A DNA stretch of 64,000 nt from assembly GCA_030374805.1 (NCBI GenBank), contig JARGSG010000202.1:248001-312000 (forward strand). Direction: 5' to 3'. Numbering within the stretch: position 1 is the first letter of the stretch; each line of letters begins with the position of its first letter. Shown here piece after piece: positions 9,839 to 18,458 of this stretch. The position numbers and the translations under genes were made by a program. Source of the DNA: Gracilaria gracilis (Eukaryota; Rhodophyta; Florideophyceae; Gracilariales; Gracilariaceae). The notes under the pieces were generated by a model. It did no database searches and was not told the DNA's origin. It saw nothing but the letters and a program-made list of their open reading frames with translations.

Positions 9839-10888
9839 ATGTCTGCAATCGACGCCCTTCTCAACCTGCAAGTCTCGGACGGCTGCATGGCCGAGTACGT
9901 CTGGATCGACGGCTTCGGCAAGCTCCGCGGAAAGGGCCGTAAGCTCTCCTTTGTGCCCTCATCGCCGTCCGATCTGCCGGACTGGAACTACGACGGCAGC
10001 TCAACTGGCCAGGCGCCAGGCGCTGATTCCGAGGTCATCATCAAGCCGCAGGCCATCTTCCCTGATCCGTTCCGCGGCGCTCCCAACGTGCTCGTCATGT
10101 GCGACACCTACACCCCGGAAGGCGCCCCGCTGCCCACCAATACTCGCCACGCCTGCGCCCTCGTCATGGAGGAGGCCAAGGAGCTCGTGCCGTGGTTCGG
10201 GCTGGAGCAGGAGTACTTCCTCATCAACCCTGCCACTGAGAAGCCTGTGGGCTTCCCCAAGGAAGGGGAACCGGCGCCGCAGGGGCCGTACTACTGTGGT
10301 GTGTCTGGCTCTAAGGTGTTTGGTCGCGATGTGGTTGACGCCCATTTCAAGGCGTGTGTGTATGCTGGGCTCAAGGTATCGGGAATTAACGCCGAGGTGG
10401 CGCCGGGGCAATGGGAGTTCCAGATCGGACCGGCAGTGGGCATCGAGGAAGGCGATCACATGTGGATGGCTCGCTACCTGCTGGAGCGAGTGGCGGAATT
10501 GAAGGGTTGGGACATCAACTACGACCCGAAACCTATCGAGGGTGACTGGAACGGCTCTGGCTGCCACGCCAACTTCTCCACCAAGCCGATGAGAGAGCAG
10601 GGGGGATATGAGAAACACATCGTGCCGGCGCTGGAGAAGCTGGCGAAGAAGCACAAGGAGCATATTGCCGCGTATGGCTCCGGAAACGAGAAGAGGTTGA
10701 CTGGAAAGCACGAGACAGCTTCTATCGAACAGTTCAAGTGGGGCGTCGCTGATCGTGGAGCGTCGTGCCGTGTGGGCAGCGACACTAAAGAGAAGGGCTA
10801 CGGCTACTTTGAGGATCGCCGACCGGCCGGAAACTGCGACCCGTACGTGGTGACCAGAATGCTGGTGCAGACGTGCTGTCTGGAGTGA
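9839..10888 (+). CDS. Glutamine synthetase (GSII), copy 2
   Basis: A 349-residue GSII, closely similar to copy 1 over its whole length. It shows [46 protein letters not shown] and [14 protein letters not shown], so the active site is intact. It differs from copy 1 by a shorter N-terminus ([11 protein letters not shown]), by C-rich third codon positions typical of a strongly expressed gene, and by its own TATA promoter. No transit peptide. The two copies presumably arose by inverted duplication and now share a 1.4-kb divergent promoter, which suggests they serve different expression conditions. Its stop is 173 bp from that of the convergent USP gene. Confidence 0.97.
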   Translation: MSAIDALLNLQVSDGCMAEYVWIDGFGKLRGKGRKLSFVPSSPSDLPDWNYDGSSTGQAPGADSEVIIKPQAIFPDPFRGAPNVLVMCDTYTPEGAPLPTNTRHACALVMEEAKELVPWFGLEQEYFLINPATEKPVGFPKEGEPAPQGPYYCGVSGSKVFGRDVVDAHFKACVYAGLKVSGINAEVAPGQWEFQIGPAVGIEEGDHMWMARYLLERVAELKGWDINYDPKPIEGDWNGSGCHANFSTKPMREQGGYEKHIVPALEKLAKKHKEHIAAYGSGNEKRLTGKHETASIEQFKWGVADRGASCRVGSDTKEKGYGYFEDRRPAGNCDPYVVTRMLVQTCCLE

Positions 10889-11061
10889 AAGAGCGCGTGG
10901 AATGCGAACAACAAACCAGTCAAGTTCATAGAGCACAAGTGCGGAGAAACGGTTGATCGTCCGCACATCATTTTCGTCGCTTCGTTTTACTAGTACAAAA
11001 ACAACAGTAAACATGCGCGCCCACGCTGCGCGCGCTGTATCTACACACAAAATCGCCGCCG

Positions 11062-12291
11062 TCAGCTGTCGTCATCGTCGCTCCAAACGCCCGTCTCCCC
11101 GAACAGCACATCGGCGATGTGCGCGCTTCTCCGCACCACCAGCGGCACGGACCGTGCGCCATTCGGCGCGCCTGAAGAGTACGCGTAACCAAACGGCTCA
11201 CTGGCCTGCAACAACATGGTCTGTTGCGCCATGGCTCCACTTTCATCTTCCTGTAACTGCACCTGCTCCGCCAGTTTACGGTCCGCCAAAAACTGCATTC
11301 TTGCGTACCGTTCCTTGCCGGGCAGGCTACCATCGCCAAGATCGTAGAACAACAAGTAAGCATCGCGTTTTATTTCATCACGCCAGTCGGACGACTTTGG
11401 CAATCCATCTGATTGTACCGCGCTCAACTCCACTTCTCCCCGCCGCAGATCGTTCCAGCGACGCCACTTGGACGCGCCTGCGCGCGTGTACGCCACGTAA
11501 TGACCAGAGTTCCTGCTCTGTCCTCGGTGACAGATGATTGCGCACAGCGTCATGAACAGCTGTTTGTCGGTGGCGAACTTGCGCAGGTACTTGCGCGCGT
11601 CGATTTGCACGCGTACTTGCACTTTGGTGCGAAGCTTCTTGCCGCGCATGTCGAAGCGACGGATGGCCACTGGGATGGTAATCACGTTGAACAGGTAGCG
11701 TTCGGCGGACGTGGTTTCACCAGTCTCGCGGATAGCGGCGTACTCCGGGATGAGCGAACGCGTTTCCATGGCTTGCACTCGACGACCGCCCCGACGCAGC
11801 CCGTCTATCGGTTGTGGTGAGAAGTAGTCGTCAAGCATACAAGCCACATCGGCCGATGTATGATTGACCGGGATATGCAGCCACAGCATACGTTCTGTAC
11901 ATAGCGCCTCATCGTCTCGGTCAGGCGGTGCATCATGTGTGAAGCAGCGCATCAACGGCAGAAAGGGCGCCCTTAACGCATCTAAAAGCTGTGACAGAAA
12001 CTCGGCGGCGTCATGTTGTCGGCCATCATGTCGCCAAGACTGTCTCAAAGCATCGACCAGCGCGACGATGACGGGAGGCTGTACGCGCCGTCCCGCGCGA
12101 ATAGCCGCCACCAACATGGACAAAGCTTCCCTCAACGGCGCGGGCGCGCGCGGCGACGGCGTAAGCAAGCCATCAAAGGCGTCGGTGGCAACAAACAACG
12201 ACACCAGCGTAGACGACAAATAACAGCTGTTGCCGATGTTGGGCAGGTTTTGAAGCACGGCTGAAGAAGAAGGGAACTGCGGGGGATTCAT
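11062..12291 (-). CDS. Ubiquitin carboxyl-terminal hydrolase (USP family, C19)
   Basis: A 409-residue compact USP. The Cys box is near the N-terminus (LPNIGNSCYLSSTLVSL, catalytic Cys at about residue 23), the QDAAEFL-like box is HDAAEFLSQLLDAL at about 97, and the His box SGHYVAYTRA is at about 267, followed by the expected acidic/aromatic stretch RRWNDL and AYLLFYD. It cleaves ubiquitin from proteins. There is no N-terminal zinc finger or UBL domain, and the C-terminal 70 residues end in an acidic tail. The ATG at 12289-12291 precedes the Cys box closely, which is usual for minimal USPs. Which of the many USPs it matches cannot be decided here. It is divergent to RER1, 371 bp between start codons. 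Confidence 0.92.
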   Translation of the reverse strand: MNPPQFPSSSAVLQNLPNIGNSCYLSSTLVSLFVATDAFDGLLTPSPRAPAPLREALSMLVAAIRAGRRVQPPVIVALVDALRQSWRHDGRQHDAAEFLSQLLDALRAPFLPLMRCFTHDAPPDRDDEALCTERMLWLHIPVNHTSADVACMLDDYFSPQPIDGLRRGGRRVQAMETRSLIPEYAAIRETGETTSAERYLFNVITIPVAIRRFDMRGKKLRTKVQVRVQIDARKYLRKFATDKQLFMTLCAIICHRGQSRNSGHYVAYTRAGASKWRRWNDLRRGEVELSAVQSDGLPKSSDWRDEIKRDAYLLFYDLGDGSLPGKERYARMQFLADRKLAEQVQLQEDESGAMAQQTMLLQASEPFGYAYSSGAPNGARSVPLVVRRSAHIADVLFGETGVWSDDDDS

Positions 12292-12662
12292 AAGGCGTCC
12301 AACGGCCGAATGTTAACGCGACGGGGCGACAGAGCAATGCATGGCAGCAGCAGCCGACGCGGCGGTTAAGGACGCGAGAGCGCGTCGCGAGCGGAGCGGT
12401 GGAAGGCGTGCACGCGCCAGTACGAGTCGTGAGAGCGAGAGACTTGTGAATACGCCACGCATGCGGCACGCCACGCATGCGGCGCATGATGCATTGTTGC
12501 CGAATCAATTACGACCCCGCCCTATTCAATTGGCGTCCGTTTGCAATTACGCGCTGTTCACACCACCATTTCCGGTTTCACTGTCCGCCGTCAGCGCCTC
12601 AGCCGACGCTCTCGTCTTCGCGAGCGCCCCACGGTTGTGCAGTCGTCCCTACGAGAGAAGAC
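12292..12662. promoter_or_regulatory. Divergent USP / RER1 promoter region
   Basis: 371 bp between two start codons. It contains an inverted CCAAT (CAATTGGCG, about 12526-12534) and CpG-rich DNA. The RER1 frame is open from an ATG at 12477, but that part encodes no conserved sequence. Confidence 0.5.
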
Positions 12663-13553
12663 ATGGCGCAAGCGCCGCCCGTTTCCGCCGCGCGTCCGCC
12701 GCAGCCGCCCACGCCTTCGTCCGTGGTTGCCGCCCAGTCGCCGCCCCCCACGCTTGTTAGTGCTACGCACCCTCATGACGCTTCTATCTCCGTCGCCCCA
12801 ACTCCCGCACAGCCTTCGTCCACCGCGCCGCGCACCGGCGGAGCCGCCGGCGCCGCCGGCGCTGCTGCTGGAGGAACGGGGGGGTCGTTGCAGCCGGACA
12901 ACGTGAAGGACCTCATGGCACGTCTCGATCGTCAAATGCAGATCTTTCTTGATCGAATCGCCCCACACAAGCTGTATCGCTGGGTTGGCTTGGCAGTGTT
13001 ATTGACGCTCTTCTTGTTGCGAACGTTTTTGTTGGAGGGCTTTTATATCGTTATCTATGTGCTTTTCATCTTTATTCTCAACCAATTCATCCTGTTTCTG
13101 CAGCCGAAGGATCGCGCGTCGTTACTGGCTCGAGCCACTTCAACCGCCGAAGATGACGCCCCGGCCTTGCCCACAGCCGATGGTGATGAGTTCCGCCCGT
13201 TCGTCAGACGTCTGCCGGAGTTCAAGTTCTGGTATTCCACTACGTACGCCACCCTGCTTGCCTTCGGCGCCACCTTCTTCAAAGTGTTTGACGTGCCGGT
13301 GTTCTGGCCCGTGTTACTATTCTATTTCATCATGCTGTTCGTCGCCACCATGAGAAGGCAATGGTTGGACATGAAGCACCTCAAGTATGTGCCGTGGGAT
13401 ATTGGAACTAAGAAAGTGTACAAATCCGACCCGAAGCGCGTCAGTGTCACTAGGCCTCAGCCTCAGCCGGCTGCCACTGCCACCAGCGCCCCAGCGAGAA
13501 CTGCTCCTGTGCCTACTGTTCAAGTCAAGAAGTCGCCCGCACTTTCGCAGTAA
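12663..13553 (+). CDS. RER1: RER1, retrieval receptor for ER membrane proteins
   Basis: A 296-residue protein from an ATG with good context (GACATGG). The RER1 core runs from about residue 90 to 260: four hydrophobic segments and the family block FRPFVRRLPEFKFWYS, FDVPVFWPVLLFYFIMLF, then MRRQWLDMKHLKYVPW and GTKKVY. RER1 sits in early Golgi membranes and returns escaped ER membrane proteins and unassembled subunits in COPI vesicles. Most RER1 proteins are about 190-200 residues; this one has an added N-terminus of about 80 residues rich in Ala, Pro and Gly and a Pro/Ala-rich tail, both probably disordered. An upstream ATG at 12477 would lengthen it by 62 residues; I see no reason to use it. 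Confidence 0.95.
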   Translation: MAQAPPVSAARPPQPPTPSSVVAAQSPPPTLVSATHPHDASISVAPTPAQPSSTAPRTGGAAGAAGAAAGGTGGSLQPDNVKDLMARLDRQMQIFLDRIAPHKLYRWVGLAVLLTLFLLRTFLLEGFYIVIYVLFIFILNQFILFLQPKDRASLLARATSTAEDDAPALPTADGDEFRPFVRRLPEFKFWYSTTYATLLAFGATFFKVFDVPVFWPVLLFYFIMLFVATMRRQWLDMKHLKYVPWDIGTKKVYKSDPKRVSVTRPQPQPAATATSAPARTAPVPTVQVKKSPALSQ

Positions 13554-13685
13554 CGCCACTTTTGACCGCTCCGCAGCTCATGTTCGTAGAATCAGCTTAA
13601 CCATTCAACGCTCTTATTTGATAAGCACTTGTATACACATTGTTTATTCGCATCGCCCAGCATTACTGCTCGCCCTCACCTTGTT

Positions 13686-14798
13686 TCAGTGAGGCAGCAT
13701 TGACTTTGTTGCTACAGCCTCATCTAGTTGTCTCGATACCGAATTAACCGAATCATTGCTTGCGTGTCCATGACTTTCGTCTGTACACCCGGGCAGACAC
13801 CTTTCATGCTTCATGTCAAGTGCGGGCACAGCCAAACCTTGCCGCGAGACCACCCTAGCAGGAACGCCTACAACGGTGGCATGTGCCGGCACGTCTGCCA
13901 GCACCAGACTGCATGCGCCGATTTGCGCGCCGTCGCCCACGCTGATGTTCCCGAGCAACGTGGCTCCGGCGCCCACCAACACGCCGTCGCCGATTTTGGG
14001 GTGGCGTTCGCCGTGCATCTTGCCGGTTCCTCCCAGCGTTACGTGGTGTAAAAGAGAGCAGTTGTTACCTATTGCGGCTGTTTCGCCGATGACAATTCCG
14101 GTGGCGTGGTCTATGAACACGCCGCTTCCTATTCGCGCGGCCGGGTGAATGTCGACTTGCAGCTCCTTGGACACCTGACTCTGAAGATGATAAGCGAGCG
14201 GAATGCGTCCTTGTTTCCACAAGATGTGCGCCACTCGGTGGGCTTGAAGCGCGTGAAAGCCCTTGAAGTACAGTAGTGCGTCGATGAACCTAGTACACGC
14301 AGGGTCCCTCTCCATGACGGCAAGTAGGTCGTTTCGCACGTTCTCACAGAATTGGTCACAAGAGGACATGCCATTCTGGAACAGACGCATCAAGATAGTG
14401 GAGGGCATTGTAGACGACGACAGTTTGTTGGCCAGATGAAAGGCCAAAGCCTGATGTAAAGACGCGTGATTCAAAACTGTGGCGAACAAAAACGACGCCA
14501 GAAGCGGTTCATCAGCGGCGGCTTGACGAGCCTCCTCCTGCATGGTGGACCAGAACGCATCTTCGGCCTGGGCGCAACGGGTCTTGAGCGCGGTGCGAAG
14601 CGGCGAGATGTAGCGTGACTTGGACGAGGGAGATGATGCTCGCGGCAGCTTCACATGTTTAGCTGCCGCTATGTCGAGAGTGGCGCGCGTTGTGGGGCGA
14701 AAGCGACGCGAGGCGCGCGCGCTTGAAGCGGAGGAGGAGCGTTGTGTCTGCAGAGTGGGTGGGCAAAAGGAAGAAGCGAAAGCGGGTGAGCGGGACAT
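13686..14798 (-). CDS. Serine O-acetyltransferase, probably plastid-targeted
   Basis: A 370-residue serine acetyltransferase (CysE type), acetyl-CoA plus L-serine to O-acetylserine, the carbon acceptor for cysteine synthesis. The helical N-terminal domain (EEARQAAADEPLLASFLF to CTRFIDALLYFKGFHALQAHR) precedes a left-handed beta helix of hexapeptide repeats (DIHPAARIGSGVFIDHATGIVIGE, the active-site His in IDHATG, then HHVTLGG). Residues 1-65 are Ser/Arg/Ala-rich with only one acidic residue and a Phe at position 7, like plastid transit peptides of red algae. The C-terminus after the hexapeptide fold is extended by about 50 residues and does not end in the usual plant Ile. Convergent with RER1 (132 bp between stops). 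Confidence 0.93.
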   Translation of the reverse strand: MSRSPAFASSFCPPTLQTQRSSSASSARASRRFRPTTRATLDIAAAKHVKLPRASSPSSKSRYISPLRTALKTRCAQAEDAFWSTMQEEARQAAADEPLLASFLFATVLNHASLHQALAFHLANKLSSSTMPSTILMRLFQNGMSSCDQFCENVRNDLLAVMERDPACTRFIDALLYFKGFHALQAHRVAHILWKQGRIPLAYHLQSQVSKELQVDIHPAARIGSGVFIDHATGIVIGETAAIGNNCSLLHHVTLGGTGKMHGERHPKIGDGVLVGAGATLLGNISVGDGAQIGACSLVLADVPAHATVVGVPARVVSRQGLAVPALDMKHERCLPGCTDESHGHASNDSVNSVSRQLDEAVATKSMLPH

Positions 14799-15264
14799 CT
14801 GAGCAAGACAGAGAATGTGGGGCGGTTAGATAGGTGAGCGACAGAGACGAGACGAAACGGGCGTGGGCGAGATGGGGATGGCGCGGAGCAGTGATGACGC
14901 TTTTTATGCGGCGACTCGGGAGGAGGCGGTTGTCGGGCGAAGGTGGGGGATCAGTGCGACGTAGCTCGGACGAATGCAGTTTTGCAGAGGCCAATGGTGT
15001 TGCCGCTGATGGTGCACGCTGTGCATCTTCGCGACTGTCTTGGCGAGGCTCGGCCACGTCAACACGTTTCCGCCCTTTTCGAGCCGTTTTCTACGCGAAG
15101 GCCGACTTGTCCAGCCGCATCTCGTTTGTTCCGCTGGCCGAGCTGCTGTAACTTTTACGCTAGATACAGGCGACCGGCGTTTCTCCGCATGTGCCAGACG
15201 AGACTACACTGACTAGCTCTGAAGTCTAGACTAGATAGTGTCGATGAAGCTGACGACGTATCGT
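14799..15264. promoter_or_regulatory. Serine acetyltransferase upstream region
   Basis: 466 bp between the SAT start and the 3' end of the 5-phosphatase gene. A CCAAT box (GGCCAATGG, about 14989-14997) lies about 190 bp upstream of the SAT ATG. Nothing else recognised. Confidence 0.45.
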
Positions 15265-17577
15265 TTATTTGGGATTGGCGTTCGTCGGTGGTGCTGACGG
15301 GGCGACAGAGCTTGTCGTCCCCTCTCTTTTCATTGTCTGATTCTTCTTCTTGAACATCGTGGGCCTGTTTTCCACGTCCACCCAGCTCGTTGCCGATGGT
15401 ACTAGCTCCGCTACCACTCGCACCTTTGCGTCGGGCTGCCCATGTTGTATGAGGTTCAACTCCATGTCCACGCGGTGACGCCCGGGTTTTTCGAGCATTT
15501 TTGAGAGCGGTATAACACAACTGGTGCAAGTGTGGCTGCGCTTTGCATAGTTTTGTTTTGTGAATACGAGCGTGATGTAGGAGAACGTGAATTGTGAAAG
15601 GCTGCGAACGGCCCGGAGTGGGATCGTTGGCAGCTCCTTGTATATTGCCTCTCGTCTTCCTTGTCGCAGCGGCACTTCAATTCTATATGGTTTTTTCTTG
15701 ATGAACAACCCGTTTCCATGAAAACTGGCCATAACAACCCTTCTTGTATGCGCCCCGCTGCTCTTCGTCGCCGTTGTACGGACCGGTGAATCAGACACAG
15801 CCAAAGCCCCATCTTCGAGTACCTCGTATTGGATGTCATTGTCTTCCATCTCCATCCGCTTCTCGTACAACCCATCAACTGTTATGCGCAGGAAGTCTAT
15901 TGTGCATCTCACCGCTATCTCCTCAGGTTTGATTGGAAACGGCAGAAACTCCACCTGTCGCGGTATAACAACTTCGAAGCATGCGTACACTGGTTTATGG
16001 TCTGACGTTTCTAGCTCTGGTACCGCGTCATATGCCCGCAGTCGTACACTGTTTCGATGCATCGGCAACGAGTGCCATAGGATTCGGTCACAATAACCTG
16101 GCACTCGAATTTCTTGATACTCGTTGCCTTGCTGCCCGCGTTTAACTTTGAATGTTGGAGCAAAGCTTATCTGTCCTTCGTGAAATCCCCGAAACACTCT
16201 GTTGTGGTCCATCTCTCGTCGAAGTTCGTCGAAGGACGACAGATCACAGTATTCTTTTTCCAAGATTTTGTTCCGGACATACGCCACCTTTTGTTCATGC
16301 GACCACGTTAAAGCCGCCGGCAAGAGATGCGGAAGATCCAACCTATAGTTTAAGTCTCCAAACCAGAATACATGGTCTGCTTGGTGAATCAATGGAACAT
16401 TAAACTCGTCGCTCTTCTCAAGTTTTCGCATTATATCTCTTACGTCTGTATGCCTTTGTGCAAGAAACTTCGCACCATCGTGCGCTGCCAAATGTGATGA
16501 CACGAACCAAAACTTTGTGTCATACAGGGTAAGCTTCATGGCAACTGCACCTTTGTTTCCAACCACGTTTCCAATGCCCGTGGGTTTGTCAAGCTGCTTG
16601 TGAACCTCTACGTTTGAGGCCTCGTGCTTTTTGTTGAGGAAGAGCAACAGTTTTATACCCAGAAGATGATGTTTGGATAACAGTTTGTAGTTGTCTGGCA
16701 TGTTTTTCTCCAAGACGCGGCTGAACTTTTTTTCTCCCGCCCCGTCCTCATCTATGCGCAAAAGAGATGTCATTTGGCTTCGTAGCTTGTTGGGCTTGTC
16801 GACAGTGTCTGCGGTACCCTCCAAGTCGCTGAACTCCACAGTTGCTATCTCTATATCTTCATCCACATAGCTTTCGGTTTGGGGTACCGAACCATCTTCC
16901 GATGAAGATTCTTCGCTTGACGACGACTCGATGATTGGCTCCTGGTATATGCTAACTTCACTATGTCTTGAACTCCTTCTACTCCTTCTAACGAGAGATT
17001 CGTCCAAGTTGTCAAATTCCGATTGCTTTACGAATTGTGAGAATGTCAGCGAAGGGATGTCCTCACTGAATACTTTTGCAAGCTCCGAGTTTCTGTGACG
17101 ATTTCGAAATGGAGAACTTGGCGGTGAAAATGGTATGCCTCCTGAGCACTCCTTTTCAGTGCTATACACCGGAGTGGTGTACTTGCCCCAGTATGAGTCT
17201 TCACTGTCCGCAGAATATGCTTTCAATCGCGTTTTCTTCGTGCTCCCGTCCCGGATCGATGTCTTAGCGACCTTCATGACTTTTGCAAGTTTAATGAAGC
17301 GTTTTCTCCGATGTGAAATTGAAGGAAGACTCTGTGATGATTGGCGAGCGAGAGGCATTGGTTCAAGAATGCTTGAAGATGAAGTGTCAGGGTTCAGGAT
17401 GCTTGTTGGACTCTGAGTTTTCTCAGGCTTGTCAAACTTTGCCTCTTGCGCCCCAACAACAATTATGTCATATTCTTGTTCTTCGTCCACCCCGAGCCAT
17501 TTTTGCAAGTCCGCTGGCGGCTGTGCATTTCCGACGTTCCAAGAACAAATCCGGAGTCTTAATATTCTACTAGACAT
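15265..17577 (-). CDS. Inositol polyphosphate 5-phosphatase
   Basis: A 770-residue protein of the Mg-dependent 5-phosphatase family, removing the 5-phosphate of phosphoinositides or inositol phosphates. Catalytic blocks in order: CSWNVGN (residue 11), VGAQEAKFD (41), GNKGAVAMKL, SSHLAAHDG, WFGDLNYRLDL (about 400), PGYCDRILW (about 495) and SDHKPVYACF (about 525). The C-terminal 200 residues look like a C2-type beta domain, as in the SHIP group. An insertion of about 240 residues, rich in Ser and acidic residues, lies inside the catalytic domain between QEAKFD and NYKLLSKHHLLG. The start is the ATG at 17575-17577; the frame upstream opens only with TTG. Single exon. Confidence 0.92.
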   Translation of the reverse strand: MSSRILRLRICSWNVGNAQPPADLQKWLGVDEEQEYDIIVVGAQEAKFDKPEKTQSPTSILNPDTSSSSILEPMPLARQSSQSLPSISHRRKRFIKLAKVMKVAKTSIRDGSTKKTRLKAYSADSEDSYWGKYTTPVYSTEKECSGGIPFSPPSSPFRNRHRNSELAKVFSEDIPSLTFSQFVKQSEFDNLDESLVRRSRRSSRHSEVSIYQEPIIESSSSEESSSEDGSVPQTESYVDEDIEIATVEFSDLEGTADTVDKPNKLRSQMTSLLRIDEDGAGEKKFSRVLEKNMPDNYKLLSKHHLLGIKLLLFLNKKHEASNVEVHKQLDKPTGIGNVVGNKGAVAMKLTLYDTKFWFVSSHLAAHDGAKFLAQRHTDVRDIMRKLEKSDEFNVPLIHQADHVFWFGDLNYRLDLPHLLPAALTWSHEQKVAYVRNKILEKEYCDLSSFDELRREMDHNRVFRGFHEGQISFAPTFKVKRGQQGNEYQEIRVPGYCDRILWHSLPMHRNSVRLRAYDAVPELETSDHKPVYACFEVVIPRQVEFLPFPIKPEEIAVRCTIDFLRITVDGLYEKRMEMEDNDIQYEVLEDGALAVSDSPVRTTATKSSGAHTRRVVMASFHGNGLFIKKKPYRIEVPLRQGRREAIYKELPTIPLRAVRSLSQFTFSYITLVFTKQNYAKRSHTCTSCVIPLSKMLEKPGRHRVDMELNLIQHGQPDAKVRVVAELVPSATSWVDVENRPTMFKKKNQTMKREGTTSSVAPSAPPTNANPK

Positions 17578-18458
17578 TGAAGGCAACAATGCGAAGGCAC
17601 CGTTGAAAGATGAGGATGAGAGACTAATGAACGGGCTATTGGTTGCAGAGCCCCAAGTAGGGGTAATGAACTATGCTTTCCTGTAGAAACAGGTCCACAA
17701 TGTCCGTGTTGTAGACTCTGTATCGCCAGCCTGAGCATAATTGTGTTAGCGGACGCCAGGGAAGCGACATGCAATAAACTTGATATTACAGACAGAGTAC
17801 CCTTGTAAACCTGATGACCACTGCGGTGTATGTTTTTGCAGCATCTTTTTCTTGTCGAATAGTGAAGGACCAGTCGCCCCATGAATGACAAATGCTGAAG
17901 ACGCTTGGACACGTTGGGAGAACCGTTTTTAGATCGCTTCGCACTTCCCTCTCATCTTCACAAGTTTCGCTCGACCTGCTTGTAATGAGCTACCGAGCCG
18001 GACGTGACCTGAAATTGCTTCTTGAACTTCACTGAACACGTTGTACCTTTATCTTCTTGAGACCAGTCATAGAGTATGGAAGTACATGAGATTCCTCGCT
18101 AAAAGGAACATAATACAGGAATGCTGCGAAGAAGACGCTAGGGACACTCTATGATGAGCAAACAGCCAAAGATCTCAGCTCAAACTGAACAATCTTTGAC
18201 GAACGTCAGAGATACTTGTCAAAGAGCGCACGCAATTTCGATTCCAACTGCTCCAAGAAGGGTACAGCATAAGAATGATTCTTTCCTATCTCACAAGGCG
18301 GAACTCCTTTATGACGAGACCTAATTCCATCTCTATGTCGCACCTGCCTAGCCCGGAATGAACCTGGCATTATTGTAGTTTGCAAGGTCTTGCAGATGTA
18401 TTATTCTGCTGCACATTATGTTGACGAATCTAGCCTAAAACGGTCACACGTATGTATC
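17578..18458. other. Upstream region of the 5-phosphatase gene
   Basis: 880 bp between the 5-phosphatase start and the SUMO protease stop, both on the minus strand. I see no ORF, repeat or clear promoter box in it. Confidence 0.4.
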
